A DNA stretch of 27,472 nt from UBA9715 sp045614225. GTDB taxonomy: Bacteria; Actinomycetota; Coriobacteriia; Coriobacteriales; Eggerthellaceae. Shown here in pieces: positions 1 to 7,189 of the stretch. The position numbers and the translations under genes are program-made. The stretch covers positions 1 through 27,472 of the forward strand of contig JAZLCO010000127.1 in the NCBI GenBank assembly GCA_045614225.1, written 5' to 3'. The notes under the pieces were generated by a model. That model had not been told where the DNA came from. It did no database searches and saw nothing but the letters and a program-made list of their open reading frames with translations. Within the stretch, counting starts at the first letter, position 1. Every line of letters begins with the position of its first letter.

Positions 1-2
1 GC

Positions 3-410
3 ATCGTCGGCATGGATCCGCTCGAGTTCGGCATGGAGGTGTTCTCGTTCCGCGGGGGCGACGACGACATGCCCATCGACAAGCTGGTCAGCGCCGACTC
101 GAAGGAGTTCGAGCTGGGCGAGGGGACGGTGCTCATCGCACAGCACGAGACCACGAACCTCGAGGCAGTTATGGGCCGCGAGGGCGAGATGCGCGAATAC
201 ATGCGCGGTCTCATCGAGAGCAAGGGTTACATCTGCGTGTTGCTTATGGTGACCGACATCATCGCTGAGGGCAGCCAGTTCCTTTGCGAGGGCAACCGCC
301 GCATCGTGAACCGCGCGTTCGACATCGAGTGCACGGGCGAGGGCGGCACTTGGATGCCCGGCATTCTCTCGCGCAAGAAGCAGGTCGCCGGCCGCATCCT
401 CGAGGCGTAA
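3..410 (+). CDS. ppaC: Mn-dependent inorganic pyrophosphatase, C-terminal part (5' truncated by window)
   Basis: The reading frame is open from the window edge, so this is the 3' end of a gene that starts outside. The visible ~135 residues match the DHHA2 domain of family II pyrophosphatases. A region like DSKEFELGEGTVLIAQHET is followed by the hydrophobic LLMVTDI segment, and the protein ends with WMPGILSRKKQV, the SRKKQ motif that binds the substrate phosphates. These cytoplasmic enzymes split pyrophosphate to two phosphates and pull biosynthetic reactions forward. The catalytic DHH domain, and any CBS/DRTGG regulatory domains, would lie upstream and cannot be judged. A strong terminator follows about 23 bases after the stop, so this gene ends its transcript. 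The family assignment is firm; only the full architecture is unknown. Confidence 0.9.
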   Translation: MVGMDPLEFGMEVFSFRGGDDDMPIDKLVSADSKEFELGEGTVLIAQHETTNLEAVMGREGEMREYMRGLIESKGYICVLLMVTDIIAEGSQFLCEGNRRIVNRAFDIECTGEGGTWMPGILSRKKQVAGRILEA

Positions 411-432
411 CCTGACTGTTCTGATAATTGCG

Positions 433-477
433 AAATGGCACAGCGCTCCTAGGGAGCGGTGTGCCATTTCTTTTTCT
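433..477 (+). terminator. Rho-independent terminator after ppaC
   Basis: AAATGGCACA at 433-442 pairs with TGTGCCATTT at 460-469. The inner stem CGCTCC/GGAGCG closes on a short loop, and the T-rich run TTTCTTTTTCTT follows. The outer A/T pairs make it potentially active in both directions. Confidence 0.85.
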
Positions 478-490
478 TAGGGGTCGATCT

Positions 491-517
491 GCATAATTCA
501 ACCAGGTTGAATTATGC
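491..517. promoter_or_regulatory. 27-bp near-perfect palindrome, possible operator
   Basis: GCATAATTCAACC at 491-503 is the exact reverse complement of GGTTGAATTATGC at 505-517, around one central base. There is no loop and no T-run after it, which fits a dimeric-regulator site better than a terminator. It lies about 150 bases upstream of the PASTA lipoprotein gene. The regulator is unknown. Confidence 0.4.
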
Positions 518-611
518 GATCTTCTCAGGAGACGCTGTGCAGTTTTCGTTCCATCGAAAAGAAAAAAGACCAGCAGCAGACTGTTGTTTCCTTGTCGCAT
601 AAGCTAAAATT

Positions 612-631
612 CACTTTAGCGGACTAAAGTG
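612..631. promoter_or_regulatory. Palindrome just upstream of the PASTA lipoprotein gene
   Basis: CACTTTAG at 612-619 pairs with CTAAAGTG at 624-631 across a 4-base centre. A TAAAAT hexamer at 605-610 could be a -10 element, which would place this palindrome at the transcription start, a classic repressor position. No good -35 is visible, so the promoter reading is tentative. Confidence 0.35.
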
Positions 632-667
632 CTTGGTCCAGCGATGGTGGCGAGGAAGGGAGATGCC

Positions 668-1642
668 ATGAGGAAGAAAGTATTATTGGTGGTTGTGGGA
701 TTGCTGGCGGCAGTGACCGTCCTTGCTATCTCGGGCTGCAGCTGTTCGGCGCAATCGTCGAGCTCTGCGAGCGCAAGTACGAGTGCTGCTGCGAGTTCGA
801 GCGCCAGCGCAAGCTCGAGCTCTTCGAGCGCAGCTACCCAAGCCGAGGTTCCAAATCTCATGATGCTGAGCCAGGCTGACGCTGAGAAGGCGCTGAAAGA
901 CGTCGGCCTTGCGGTGGGTGACGTTACGCAAGATTACAGCGACACCATTCCCAGCGGATGCGTCATGGCGCAGAGCCCCGATGCTCTCACCAAGGTTGAT
1001 GCGGGCACGAAGGTTTCGTTCACCATCTCCCAGGGCAAACAGGCACCGGTGCAGGTTGCCGTTCCCGACTTGATCGGTATGGGCCAGTATGATGCCGAGA
1101 ACGCACTTGCTGCAGTCGGTCTCGTGGCCGTCGAATACGATCCAATTGTCTCGTCAGAAGTTGATCCTGGTTTGGTTTGCTGGCAATCGATTGACGTGGG
1201 CGCCATGGTCGATGAGGGCACCCAGGTAGCGTTCTCGACGGCCCTTGCCGAGGACCAGGTGGAAGTTCCCAATCTGATTGGCGACTCTTTCTCGGGCGCG
1301 AGTGATGAGTTGACCCAGCTCGGTTTGGGGTGCGACCAGGTTAGCGTCTACAGCGACAAGGACGAACCGGGTATCGTCATGGCTCAGGATATCGATACTG
1401 GTACGTGGGTTGACGTAGGCACTGTCGTGACGTTGACGGTTTCGCTCGGTCCTGCGCCTTCCGATAAGGTCACCGTTCCCAACTGCTACACCTACACGAA
1501 GAGCGAAGCCGAAGCGACGCTCGTGAGCGCAGGCTTGCTGTTCAATGTCGTTGGAGATGAAGACGGCACGGTTATTGCGATGTATCCCGAGCAAGGTACC
1601 CAGGTTGACGTCGGAACAACGGTCACGATCCTGCTTCAGTAG
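668..1642 (+). CDS. Secreted lipoprotein with four PASTA domains
   Basis: This 324-residue protein starts at the ATG preceded by the ribosome site AGGAAGGGAG; in-frame starts at 629 and 644 have no such site. The N-terminus is a lipoprotein signal: MRKK, a hydrophobic stretch to residue 21, then the lipobox ISGC with Cys24 as the lipidation site. A serine/alanine-rich linker (about residues 27-55) leads into four tandem PASTA repeats. Each opens with VPNL, VPDL or VPN and carries the D-x-G-T-x-V pattern at its end. PASTA domains bind peptidoglycan or muropeptides and usually sit on Stk/PknB kinases or penicillin-binding proteins. Here there is no kinase or transpeptidase domain, so the likely role is a membrane-anchored wall-binding or sensing protein. 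The exact function is unknown. Confidence 0.85.
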   Translation: MRKKVLLVVVGLLAAVTVLAISGCSCSAQSSSSASASTSAAASSSASASSSSSSAATQAEVPNLMMLSQADAEKALKDVGLAVGDVTQDYSDTIPSGCVMAQSPDALTKVDAGTKVSFTISQGKQAPVQVAVPDLIGMGQYDAENALAAVGLVAVEYDPIVSSEVDPGLVCWQSIDVGAMVDEGTQVAFSTALAEDQVEVPNLIGDSFSGASDELTQLGLGCDQVSVYSDKDEPGIVMAQDIDTGTWVDVGTVVTLTVSLGPAPSDKVTVPNCYTYTKSEAEATLVSAGLLFNVVGDEDGTVIAMYPEQGTQVDVGTTVTILLQ

Positions 1643-1737
1643 TATTCGGTATTCCAGCAGGGGCTTGCGACCAGTGTTGTGGGTTCCGTGCTCGCTCGGC
1701 TTAACGGCAGGTGCGAGCGCATGTTTGTTGGAAAAGG

Positions 1738-1773
1738 GGGCGGGCGCATGGACGCGCCCGCCCTTCATGTTTT
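1738..1773 (+). terminator. Terminator after the PASTA lipoprotein gene
   Basis: GGGCGGGCGC at 1738-1747 pairs perfectly with GCGCCCGCCC at 1754-1763 around a 6-base loop. A modest T-rich tail (TTCATGTTTTA) follows. It separates the lipoprotein gene from the ribosomal operon downstream. Confidence 0.75.
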
Positions 1774-1865
1774 AGCCTCTGAGCCCAGTTTCTCGCCTTT
1801 TGGAGAAATCGTTTCAATCACCAGATTAATCTGCGCCGAAACCATGTGGACGAATTGTGTTCAGA

Positions 1866-1887
1866 CATGGACACACCCGGGTGCGTG
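1866..1887 (+). promoter_or_regulatory. Upstream motif shared with the rplB operon
   Basis: CATGGACACACCCGG at 1866-1880 recurs exactly at 16734-16748, in the leader of the rplB operon. In both copies GCGTG follows two bases later. Here it lies just upstream of the TTGACA promoter element. CACCCGGGTG inside this copy is a self-complementary 10-mer, but the second copy is not. The function is unknown. Confidence 0.5.
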
Positions 1888-1891
1888 TCGT

Positions 1892-1920
1892 TTGACAAGC
1901 CTGATGGCGGGCTTTAGTAT
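1892..1920 (+). promoter_or_regulatory. Sigma-70-type promoter of the rpsL operon
   Basis: TTGACA at 1892-1897 is separated by 17 bases from TAGTAT at 1915-1920. This predicts a start near 1927 and a leader of roughly 200 bases before rpsL. The leader holds a possible stem (GGGGCT 2080-2085 with AGCCCC 2100-2105) and no obvious known riboregulator. Confidence 0.65.
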
Positions 1921-2130
1921 TTCACCTCGCGTCTCGTGCTGGAGGCGTGAGTTCGTGCGCGTATCAGCTGAACGCACACGAATCATCCGTTGATTATAAC
2001 GGCAGGTCAGAGCGGATGGAAGCTTGGTGCTGCAAGCAGCCGGATGCACATGGCAAGCCCACAGGTCAACAAGAAAGAGGGGGCTGATTGGACGCATGAA
2101 GCCCCGTACGGAACATAAGGAGAATTGGTA

Positions 2131-2502
2131 ATGCCTACAATCAACCAGCTGGTCCGCAAGGGCCGCAAAAAGCAGGTCGACAAGTCCAAGACGCCTGCCA
2201 TGAAGGGCAACCCGCAGAAGCGTGGCGTGTGCACCCGCGTGTACACCACCACCCCGAAGAAGCCGAACTCGGCTCTCCGCAAGGTCTGCCGTGTGCGCCT
2301 CGTCAATGGCATGGAAGTTACGGCCTACATCCCCGGCATCGGCCACAACCTGCAGGAGCACTCGATGGTGCTCATCCGCGGCGGCCGTGTTAAGGACCTG
2401 CCCGGCGTGCGTTACAAGGTCATCCGCGCTGCCCTCGACTGCGCTGCAGTTGACGGCCGCAAGCAGGCCCGCAGCCGCTACGGCGCCAAGCGCCCCAAAT
2501 AA
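2131..2502 (+). CDS. rpsL: 30S ribosomal protein S12
   Basis: The 123-residue protein is S12 of the 30S decoding centre, which monitors codon-anticodon pairing. It starts with MPTINQLVRKGR at an ATG 8 bases after AAGGAG; a TTG six bases upstream is not needed. The conserved TTTPKKPNSALRK and RGGRVKDLPGVRY loops are intact. Both lysines whose substitution gives streptomycin resistance (equivalent to Lys43 and Lys88 in E. coli numbering) are wild type. The C-terminus ends in the usual basic GAKRPK tail. It is the first gene of the str-type operon and follows a consensus promoter and a long leader. Confidence 0.98.
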   Translation: MPTINQLVRKGRKKQVDKSKTPAMKGNPQKRGVCTRVYTTTPKKPNSALRKVCRVRLVNGMEVTAYIPGIGHNLQEHSMVLIRGGRVKDLPGVRYKVIRAALDCAAVDGRKQARSRYGAKRPK

Positions 2503-2522
2503 CAACAGGTAAGTCGCGCGGG

Positions 2523-2555
2523 AATGAGACGTTGGGACTGTCCCAATGACTCATT
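2523..2555. repeat. REP-like palindrome between rpsL and rpsG
   Basis: A 33-base symmetric hairpin: AATGAG (2523-2528) pairs with CTCATT (2550-2555), and TTGGGAC (2532-2538) pairs with GTCCCAA (2540-2546) around a single T. Its end TGACTCATT also occurs in the palindromic sequence at the right edge of the window, suggesting a dispersed family. It lies inside the operon with no T-run, so it may affect mRNA stability rather than end transcription. Confidence 0.6.
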
Positions 2556-2614
2556 TCTAATGGGCGAGGGAAGAACCGAAGCCCCGAAGCGCGCAGGATG
2601 AAAGGAAATCATAC

Positions 2615-3085
2615 ATGCCGCGTCGTGCAGCAGCCGTCCGCCGCGAAGTTCAGCCGGACGCAAAGTACAACAACCGTTTGGTCACTCAGCTGATCAACAA
2701 AGTCCTCCTTCATGGCAAGAAGTCGCTCGCCGAAGACATCGTCTACGGCGCCTTCGACATGATCGAGGCCAAGACCGGTCAGGACCCCCTGTCGGTCTTC
2801 AAGAAGGCAATGGACAACGTTCGCCCCACGCTCGAGGTCAAGCCGAAGCGCGTTGGTGGCGCAACCTACCAGGTGCCGATGGAGGTCAACTCCCGTCGTG
2901 CCAACCAGCTCGCCATCCGCTGGATCGTTGATTTCTCGCGCAAGCGCCGCGAGCACACGATGAAGGAGCGCCTCGCCGCCGAGCTCATGGATGCCTCTGA
3001 GGGCACCGGTGCTTCCGTCAAGCGTCGCGAAGACCTTTACAAGATGGCCGAGTCCAACCGCGCATTCTCGCACTACCGCTTCTAG
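2615..3085 (+). CDS. rpsG: 30S ribosomal protein S7
   Basis: The 156-residue product is S7, which organises the 3' domain of 16S rRNA and lies near the E site. It begins MPRRAAAVRREV, contains VKPKRVGGATYQVP and the RRANQLAIRWIVDFSR helix region, and ends MAESNRAFSHYRF, all typical of the family at normal length. The ATG follows AAAGGAAA at a normal distance. A 112-base gap with a hairpin separates it from rpsL, while fusA follows 16 bases later. In E. coli S7 represses its own operon; no equivalent site was identified here. Confidence 0.98.
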   Translation: MPRRAAAVRREVQPDAKYNNRLVTQLINKVLLHGKKSLAEDIVYGAFDMIEAKTGQDPLSVFKKAMDNVRPTLEVKPKRVGGATYQVPMEVNSRRANQLAIRWIVDFSRKRREHTMKERLAAELMDASEGTGASVKRREDLYKMAESNRAFSHYRF

Positions 3086-3101
3086 GAAGGTCTCTACATC
3101 C

Positions 3102-5219
3102 ATGGCAAAGCAAGATCTACACGATACGCGAAACATCGGGATCATGGCCCACATCGATGCGGGCAAGACCACGACGACCGAGCGTATCCTTTACTACACC
3201 GGAAAGACGCACAAGGTGGGCGAGGTCCACGACGGCGCCGCTACCATGGACTGGATGGTCCAGGAGCAGGAGCGCGGCGTGACCATCACCTCCGCTGCCA
3301 CCACGTGCTTCTGGAACTACCCTGGTGGCGTCGAGGACGGTAAGCCTTACCGCTTCCAGATCATCGACACCCCGGGCCACGTGGACTTCACGGCCGAGGT
3401 CGAGCGCTCCCTGCGTGTCCTCGACGGCGCCGTGGCCGTGTTCGACGCGGTCGCTGGCGTTCAGCCGCAGTCCGAGACGGTTTGGCGTCAGGCCAGCCGC
3501 TATGGCGTGCCCCGCATCGCCTACATCAACAAGTACGACCGCGTAGGCGCCGACTTCTTCCATGCGATCCAGACCATGAAGGATCGCCTGGACGCACCGG
3601 CCGTCGCCTGCCAGATCCCGATGGGTGCCGAGGACAACTTCTGGGGCGTCATCGACCTGGTCACCAAGACCGCTTGGGACTTCAAGGCCGACGACAAGGG
3701 CATGACCTACCCCGAGAAGATGGACGAGATTCCGGCCGAGTTCGTCGAGGAAACCGAACTCCGTTACCAGGAGCTCCTCGAGGCCGCCGCTGACTGCGAC
3801 GACGACCTGATGGAGAAGGTCCTGATGGAGGAAGAGGTCTCCGTCGAAGAGCTCAAGGCCGCCATCCGCAAGGGCACCATCGCCTGCCAGCTGCACCCCG
3901 TGTTCGTGGGTTCGTCCTACAAGAACAAGGGTGTCCAGGAAATGCTCGACGCCGTTGTCGAGTACCTGCCCAGCCCCGTCGACGTCCCGGCCATCAAGGG
4001 TATCAACCCCAAGACCGACGCCGAGGAAGAGCGCCCGAGCGATCCGAAGGCCCCCTTCAGCGCCCTCGCGTTCAAGATCATGACCGACCCCTACGTCGGC
4101 AAGCTGACCTACCTGCGCGTGTACTCGGGTACGCTCGATTCCGGCAGCTATGTCGTCAACGCCACGAAGGACAAGAAAGAGCGCATCGGCCGTCTTCTGC
4201 AGATGCACTCCAACCAGCGCATCGACATCGACAAGATCTCGGCTGGCGACATCGTCGCAGTCGTGGGTCTGAAGGACGTCGGCACGGGCGACACGCTGTG
4301 CGACGAGGCCCATCCGGTCATCCTCGAGTCGATGGAATTCGCTGACCCGGTTATCGACATCGCCGTCGAGCCGAAGTCCAAGGGCGACCGCACCAAGCTT
4401 GAGGACGCACTGCGCAAGCTGGCTGAAGAGGATCCGACGTTCCGCGTCTCCACCAACGAGGAGACCGGCCAGACGATCATCGCCGGCATGGGCGAGCTTC
4501 ACCTCGAGATCATCATCGACCGCCTCCTGCGCGAGTTCAAGGTCGAGGCCAACGTCGGCAAGCCGCAGGTTGCCTACCGTGAGAAGGCCACCGAGCCGGC
4601 TCTCAACGTCCAGGGCAAGTTCGTCCGCCAGTCCGGCGGTCGCGGCCAGTACGGCGACGTTGTCATCAACATGTACCCGGCCGAGCCTGGCGAGGGCTAC
4701 AAGTTTGAGAACAAGATCGTCGGCGGCGTCGTGCCGAAGGAATACATCCCGTCGGTCGACAAGGGCATCCAGGAGGCTCTGAACTCCGGTGTTCTGGCCG
4801 GCTACCCGGTCGAGGACGTCCGCGTCGAGCTCATCGACGGCTCGTATCACGAGGTCGACTCCTCCGAGGCTGCCTTCAAGGTCGCTGGCTCCATGGCGAT
4901 CAAGGAGGCCCTGCGTCGCGGCAAGTCCGTCATCCTCGAGCCTGTCATGGCCGTCGAGGTCGAGACCCCCGAGGAATACCTCGGCTTCGTCATGGGCGAC
5001 ATCCCCAGCCGCCGTGGCATGATCCAGGGTCAGGAAAGCCGTGGCAACACGACCGTCATCAGCGCCAAGGTTCCGCTCGGCAACATGTTCGGTTACGCAA
5101 CCGACCTGCGCAGCGGCACCCAGGGCCGTGCAATGTACACGATGCAGTTCGATTCGTACGAGCCGGTTCCGAAGAGCGTTCAAGAGGAAATCGTCAGCAA
5201 GGCCGGCGGCAACGCGTAA
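3102..5219 (+). CDS. fusA: Elongation factor G
   Basis: This 705-residue GTPase drives translocation and, with RRF, ribosome recycling. Visible GTPase motifs are AHIDAGKTTTTE (residues 16-27), RGVTITSAATT, DTPGH (89-93) and NKYD (143-146, where most homologues have NKMD). Domain II contains KIMTDPYVGKLTYLRVYSG. Domain III contains the GMGELHLEIIIDRL motif. Domain IV contains FVRQSGGRGQYGDV, and domain V ends near MQFDSYEPVP. The chosen ATG gives the family-standard MAKQDLHDTRNIGIMAHIDAG start and lies downstream of AGGAAGG. The preceding gene is rpsG as expected, but tuf does not follow; rpsJ starts 33 bases later. Confidence 0.98.
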   Translation: MAKQDLHDTRNIGIMAHIDAGKTTTTERILYYTGKTHKVGEVHDGAATMDWMVQEQERGVTITSAATTCFWNYPGGVEDGKPYRFQIIDTPGHVDFTAEVERSLRVLDGAVAVFDAVAGVQPQSETVWRQASRYGVPRIAYINKYDRVGADFFHAIQTMKDRLDAPAVACQIPMGAEDNFWGVIDLVTKTAWDFKADDKGMTYPEKMDEIPAEFVEETELRYQELLEAAADCDDDLMEKVLMEEEVSVEELKAAIRKGTIACQLHPVFVGSSYKNKGVQEMLDAVVEYLPSPVDVPAIKGINPKTDAEEERPSDPKAPFSALAFKIMTDPYVGKLTYLRVYSGTLDSGSYVVNATKDKKERIGRLLQMHSNQRIDIDKISAGDIVAVVGLKDVGTGDTLCDEAHPVILESMEFADPVIDIAVEPKSKGDRTKLEDALRKLAEEDPTFRVSTNEETGQTIIAGMGELHLEIIIDRLLREFKVEANVGKPQVAYREKATEPALNVQGKFVRQSGGRGQYGDVVINMYPAEPGEGYKFENKIVGGVVPKEYIPSVDKGIQEALNSGVLAGYPVEDVRVELIDGSYHEVDSSEAAFKVAGSMAIKEALRRGKSVILEPVMAVEVETPEEYLGFVMGDIPSRRGMIQGQESRGNTTVISAKVPLGNMFGYATDLRSGTQGRAMYTMQFDSYEPVPKSVQEEIVSKAGGNA

Positions 5220-5252
5220 TGCGCGCGCCCAGGTAAATTGGAGGAAACGAAA

Positions 5253-5561
5253 GTGGCTAATCAGAAGATTCGCATCCGCCTGAAGGGCTACGATCATGAG
5301 ATCGTGGATCAGTCCACGAAGCTCATCGTCGACACCGCTCAGCAGACGGGCGCAAAAGTATCCGGTCCCATTCCGCTGCCCACCGAGCGCAACCTGTATT
5401 GCGTCGTCCGCGGGCCGCATGTCGACAAGGATTCCCGCGAGCAGTTCGAGATGCGCACTCACAAGCGCCTCATCGACATCCTGGAGCCCACGCCCAACAC
5501 CGTGGATTCCCTGATGCGTCTCGACCTGCCGGCTGGCGTCGACATCGAGATCAAGCTGTAA
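5253..5561 (+). CDS. rpsJ: 30S ribosomal protein S10 (NusE)
   Basis: The 102-residue product is S10, a 30S head protein that also acts as NusE in transcription antitermination with NusB. The frame extends to an upstream TTG at 5238, but the GTG at 5253 is chosen because GGAGG lies about 8 bases before it and it gives the family-standard length. The protein has KIRIRLKGYDHEIVD, GPIPLPTERN and MRTHKRLIDI. It is normally first in the S10 operon, but here it is fused directly into the str operon after fusA and is followed 12 bases later by rplC. Confidence 0.97.
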   Translation: MANQKIRIRLKGYDHEIVDQSTKLIVDTAQQTGAKVSGPIPLPTERNLYCVVRGPHVDKDSREQFEMRTHKRLIDILEPTPNTVDSLMRLDLPAGVDIEIKL

Positions 5562-5573
5562 GGGGTGTCGCAC

Positions 5574-6209
5574 ATGATTAACGCAATTTACGGCAAGAAG
5601 ATCGGCATGACCCAGCTGTTCAACGATAAGGACGAGGTCGTTGCCGTCACGGTCATCCAGGCAGAGCCCAACACCATCTGCCAGGTCAAGACCACCGACA
5701 CCGATGGCTACGAGGCTGTTCAGCTCGGCTTCGGCGCCATCAAGGACAAGAACGTCACCAACCCCATGCGTGGGCACTTTGACAAGCTCGGCGTCGAGCC
5801 GTGCCGTCACCTGCGCGAGGTGCGCGTTGAGAACGCTTCCGAGTACAAGCCTGGCGACCAGCAGACCGTCGCCGAGTTCGCGGAGATTGCCAAGGTCGAC
5901 GTGACCGGCACCTCCAAGGGCAAGGGCTTCGCTGGCGTCATCAGGCGTCACGGCTTCGGTGGCGGCCCGGGCGGCCATGGTTCGCACTTCCACCGTGCAC
6001 CGGGTTCCATCGGCCAGTGCGCTACGCCGTCCCGCGTCCTGAAGGGCGTTCGCCTTCCGGGTCACATGGGCTGCGATCGCGTCACCGTCAAGAACCTCGA
6101 CGTCGTCCGCGTTGACGAGGATCTGAACATCATCGTCGTGAAGGGCGCTGTGCCGGGCGGCAAGAACGGCATCGTCCGCGTACGCGTTGCCGGCAACGGA
6201 AACTGGTAA
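5574..6209 (+). CDS. rplC: 50S ribosomal protein L3
   Basis: The 211-residue protein is L3, an early assembly protein whose central loop reaches towards the peptidyl transferase centre. It starts MINAIYGKKIGMTQLF. The in-frame GTG at 5565 would only add MSH and overlaps the ribosome site AAGGGG. The core loop GTSKGKGFAGVIRRHGFGG and the PGGHGSHFHRAPGSIG stretch are intact. The C-terminus carries LNIIVVKGAVPGGKNG. It is tightly packed between rpsJ and rplD in the usual order. Confidence 0.98.
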   Translation: MINAIYGKKIGMTQLFNDKDEVVAVTVIQAEPNTICQVKTTDTDGYEAVQLGFGAIKDKNVTNPMRGHFDKLGVEPCRHLREVRVENASEYKPGDQQTVAEFAEIAKVDVTGTSKGKGFAGVIRRHGFGGGPGGHGSHFHRAPGSIGQCATPSRVLKGVRLPGHMGCDRVTVKNLDVVRVDEDLNIIVVKGAVPGGKNGIVRVRVAGNGNW

Positions 6210-6223
6210 GGAGTTAAGGACCA

Positions 6224-6847
6224 ATGGCAACTATCGATATCAAAACCGCGGAAGGCAAGAAGGCCTCGACGGCCGAGCTCGCCGATTCCGTGTTCGGCAT
6301 CGAGCCGAACGTTCCGGTCATGCACCAGGTTGTCCGCATGCAGCGTGCGTCCTGGCGTGCCGGCACCCATCAGACCAAGACCCGCGGCATGGTCAGCGGC
6401 GGCGGCAAGAAGCCGTTCCGTCAGAAGGGCACCGGTCGTGCTCGTCAGGGTACCATCCGCGCACCGCATTGGCGTGGCGGCGGCGTGGTCTTCGGGCCGC
6501 ATCCCCGCAGCTATGCCTTCAAGGTGAACAAGAAGGAAATCAAGCTGGCCATCCGCTCGGCGCTTTCCGCCAAGCTGGCTGACGGGCAGCTCATCGTCGT
6601 CGACAAGTTCGACTTCGAGAAGCCCTGCACCAAGGATGCCGTGGCCGTGCTGAAGGCGCTCGAGGTTGAGGGTCGTTGCACCATCGTCGTGAACGACGAG
6701 AACGTCAACGCATTCCTCTCGTTCCGCAACATCCCGACGGTCGACATCGTCCCGTCCGGCTACGAGAACGTCTACGAGCTGCTCGACAACAAGTTCCTCA
6801 TCTTCGAGGAAGAGGCGCTGCGCAAACTCGAGGAGGCGATGGCGTAA
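6224..6847 (+). CDS. rplD: 50S ribosomal protein L4
   Basis: L4 (207 residues) lines the nascent peptide tunnel. The extended loop GGGKKPFRQKGTGRARQGT is conserved, including the KGTGRAR region where macrolide-resistance changes arise; no unusual residue is seen. GGGVVFGPHPRSYAFKVNKK and a C-terminal helix rich in Glu/Lys complete the family pattern. In E. coli L4 represses the S10 operon by attenuation, but that site lies before rpsJ, and here rpsJ is internal to the str operon. The stop overlaps the rplW start by one base. Confidence 0.98.
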   Translation: MATIDIKTAEGKKASTAELADSVFGIEPNVPVMHQVVRMQRASWRAGTHQTKTRGMVSGGGKKPFRQKGTGRARQGTIRAPHWRGGGVVFGPHPRSYAFKVNKKEIKLAIRSALSAKLADGQLIVVDKFDFEKPCTKDAVAVLKALEVEGRCTIVVNDENVNAFLSFRNIPTVDIVPSGYENVYELLDNKFLIFEEEALRKLEEAMA

Positions 6848-7131
6848 TGAAGGACGCTCGCGACATCATCATCCGTCCGATCATCACCGAGCACAGCTAC
6901 GACATGATCGAGATGAACAAGTACACGTTCGAGGTCGCTCGCGACGCGAACAAGATCGAGATCGCCAAGGCCGTTGAGGAGCTCTTCGGCGTGACGGTCA
7001 AGAAGGTCAACACCCTCAACGTCAAGCCGAAGGTCAAGCGCGTGCGCTACGTCCCCGGCAAGACCCGTCAGTGGAAGAAGGCCATGGTCACCATCGCCGA
7101 AGGCGAGACCATCGAGATCTTCGCCAGCTAA
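6847..7131 (+). CDS. rplW: 50S ribosomal protein L23
   Basis: L23 (94 residues) sits at the tunnel exit and is the docking site for trigger factor and SRP. Its ATG overlaps the rplD stop (TAATG), indicating translational coupling. The protein has the family pattern DIIIRPIITEHSYDMIE, the NKYTFEVARDANKIEIAKAV helix and the basic loop VKPKVKRVRYVPGKTRQWKK. It is the last gene of this operon: a terminator follows about 20 bases after the stop, and rplB, its normal neighbour, is almost 10 kb away. Confidence 0.97.
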   Translation: MKDARDIIIRPIITEHSYDMIEMNKYTFEVARDANKIEIAKAVEELFGVTVKKVNTLNVKPKVKRVRYVPGKTRQWKKAMVTIAEGETIEIFAS

Positions 7132-7152
7132 TCACTGGTCAACACGACTTGT

Positions 7153-7187
7153 AAGGGCGCTCTTCGGAGCGCCCTTCTTCTTTTTCA
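7153..7187 (+). terminator. Strong UUCG-loop terminator after rplW
   Basis: AAGGGCGCTC (7153-7162) pairs perfectly with GAGCGCCCTT (7167-7176) around a TTCG tetraloop, followed by CTTCTTTTT. The stem and the following bases are nearly identical to the terminator at 9286. It closes the upstream half of the split ribosomal operon. Confidence 0.95.
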
Positions 7188-7189
7188 AC

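Noticed and set aside
629..667. Upstream start for the PASTA lipoprotein
   Set aside because: It lacks a ribosome site and would add a charged extension before the lipoprotein signal; ATG 668 has a good site.
2079..2106. Terminator or riboswitch in the rpsL leader
   Set aside because: Only a 6-bp stem with a long loop and no T-run; no known riboswitch pattern was recognised.
2991..3101. Upstream in-frame extension of fusA
   Set aside because: It lies inside rpsG; ATG 3102 gives the conserved EF-G N-terminus.
3117..6230. Open frame of 1037 codons on the minus strand across fusA, rpsJ and rplC
   Set aside because: It mirrors highly biased GC-rich codons of conserved genes on the plus strand and has no family features or ribosome site.
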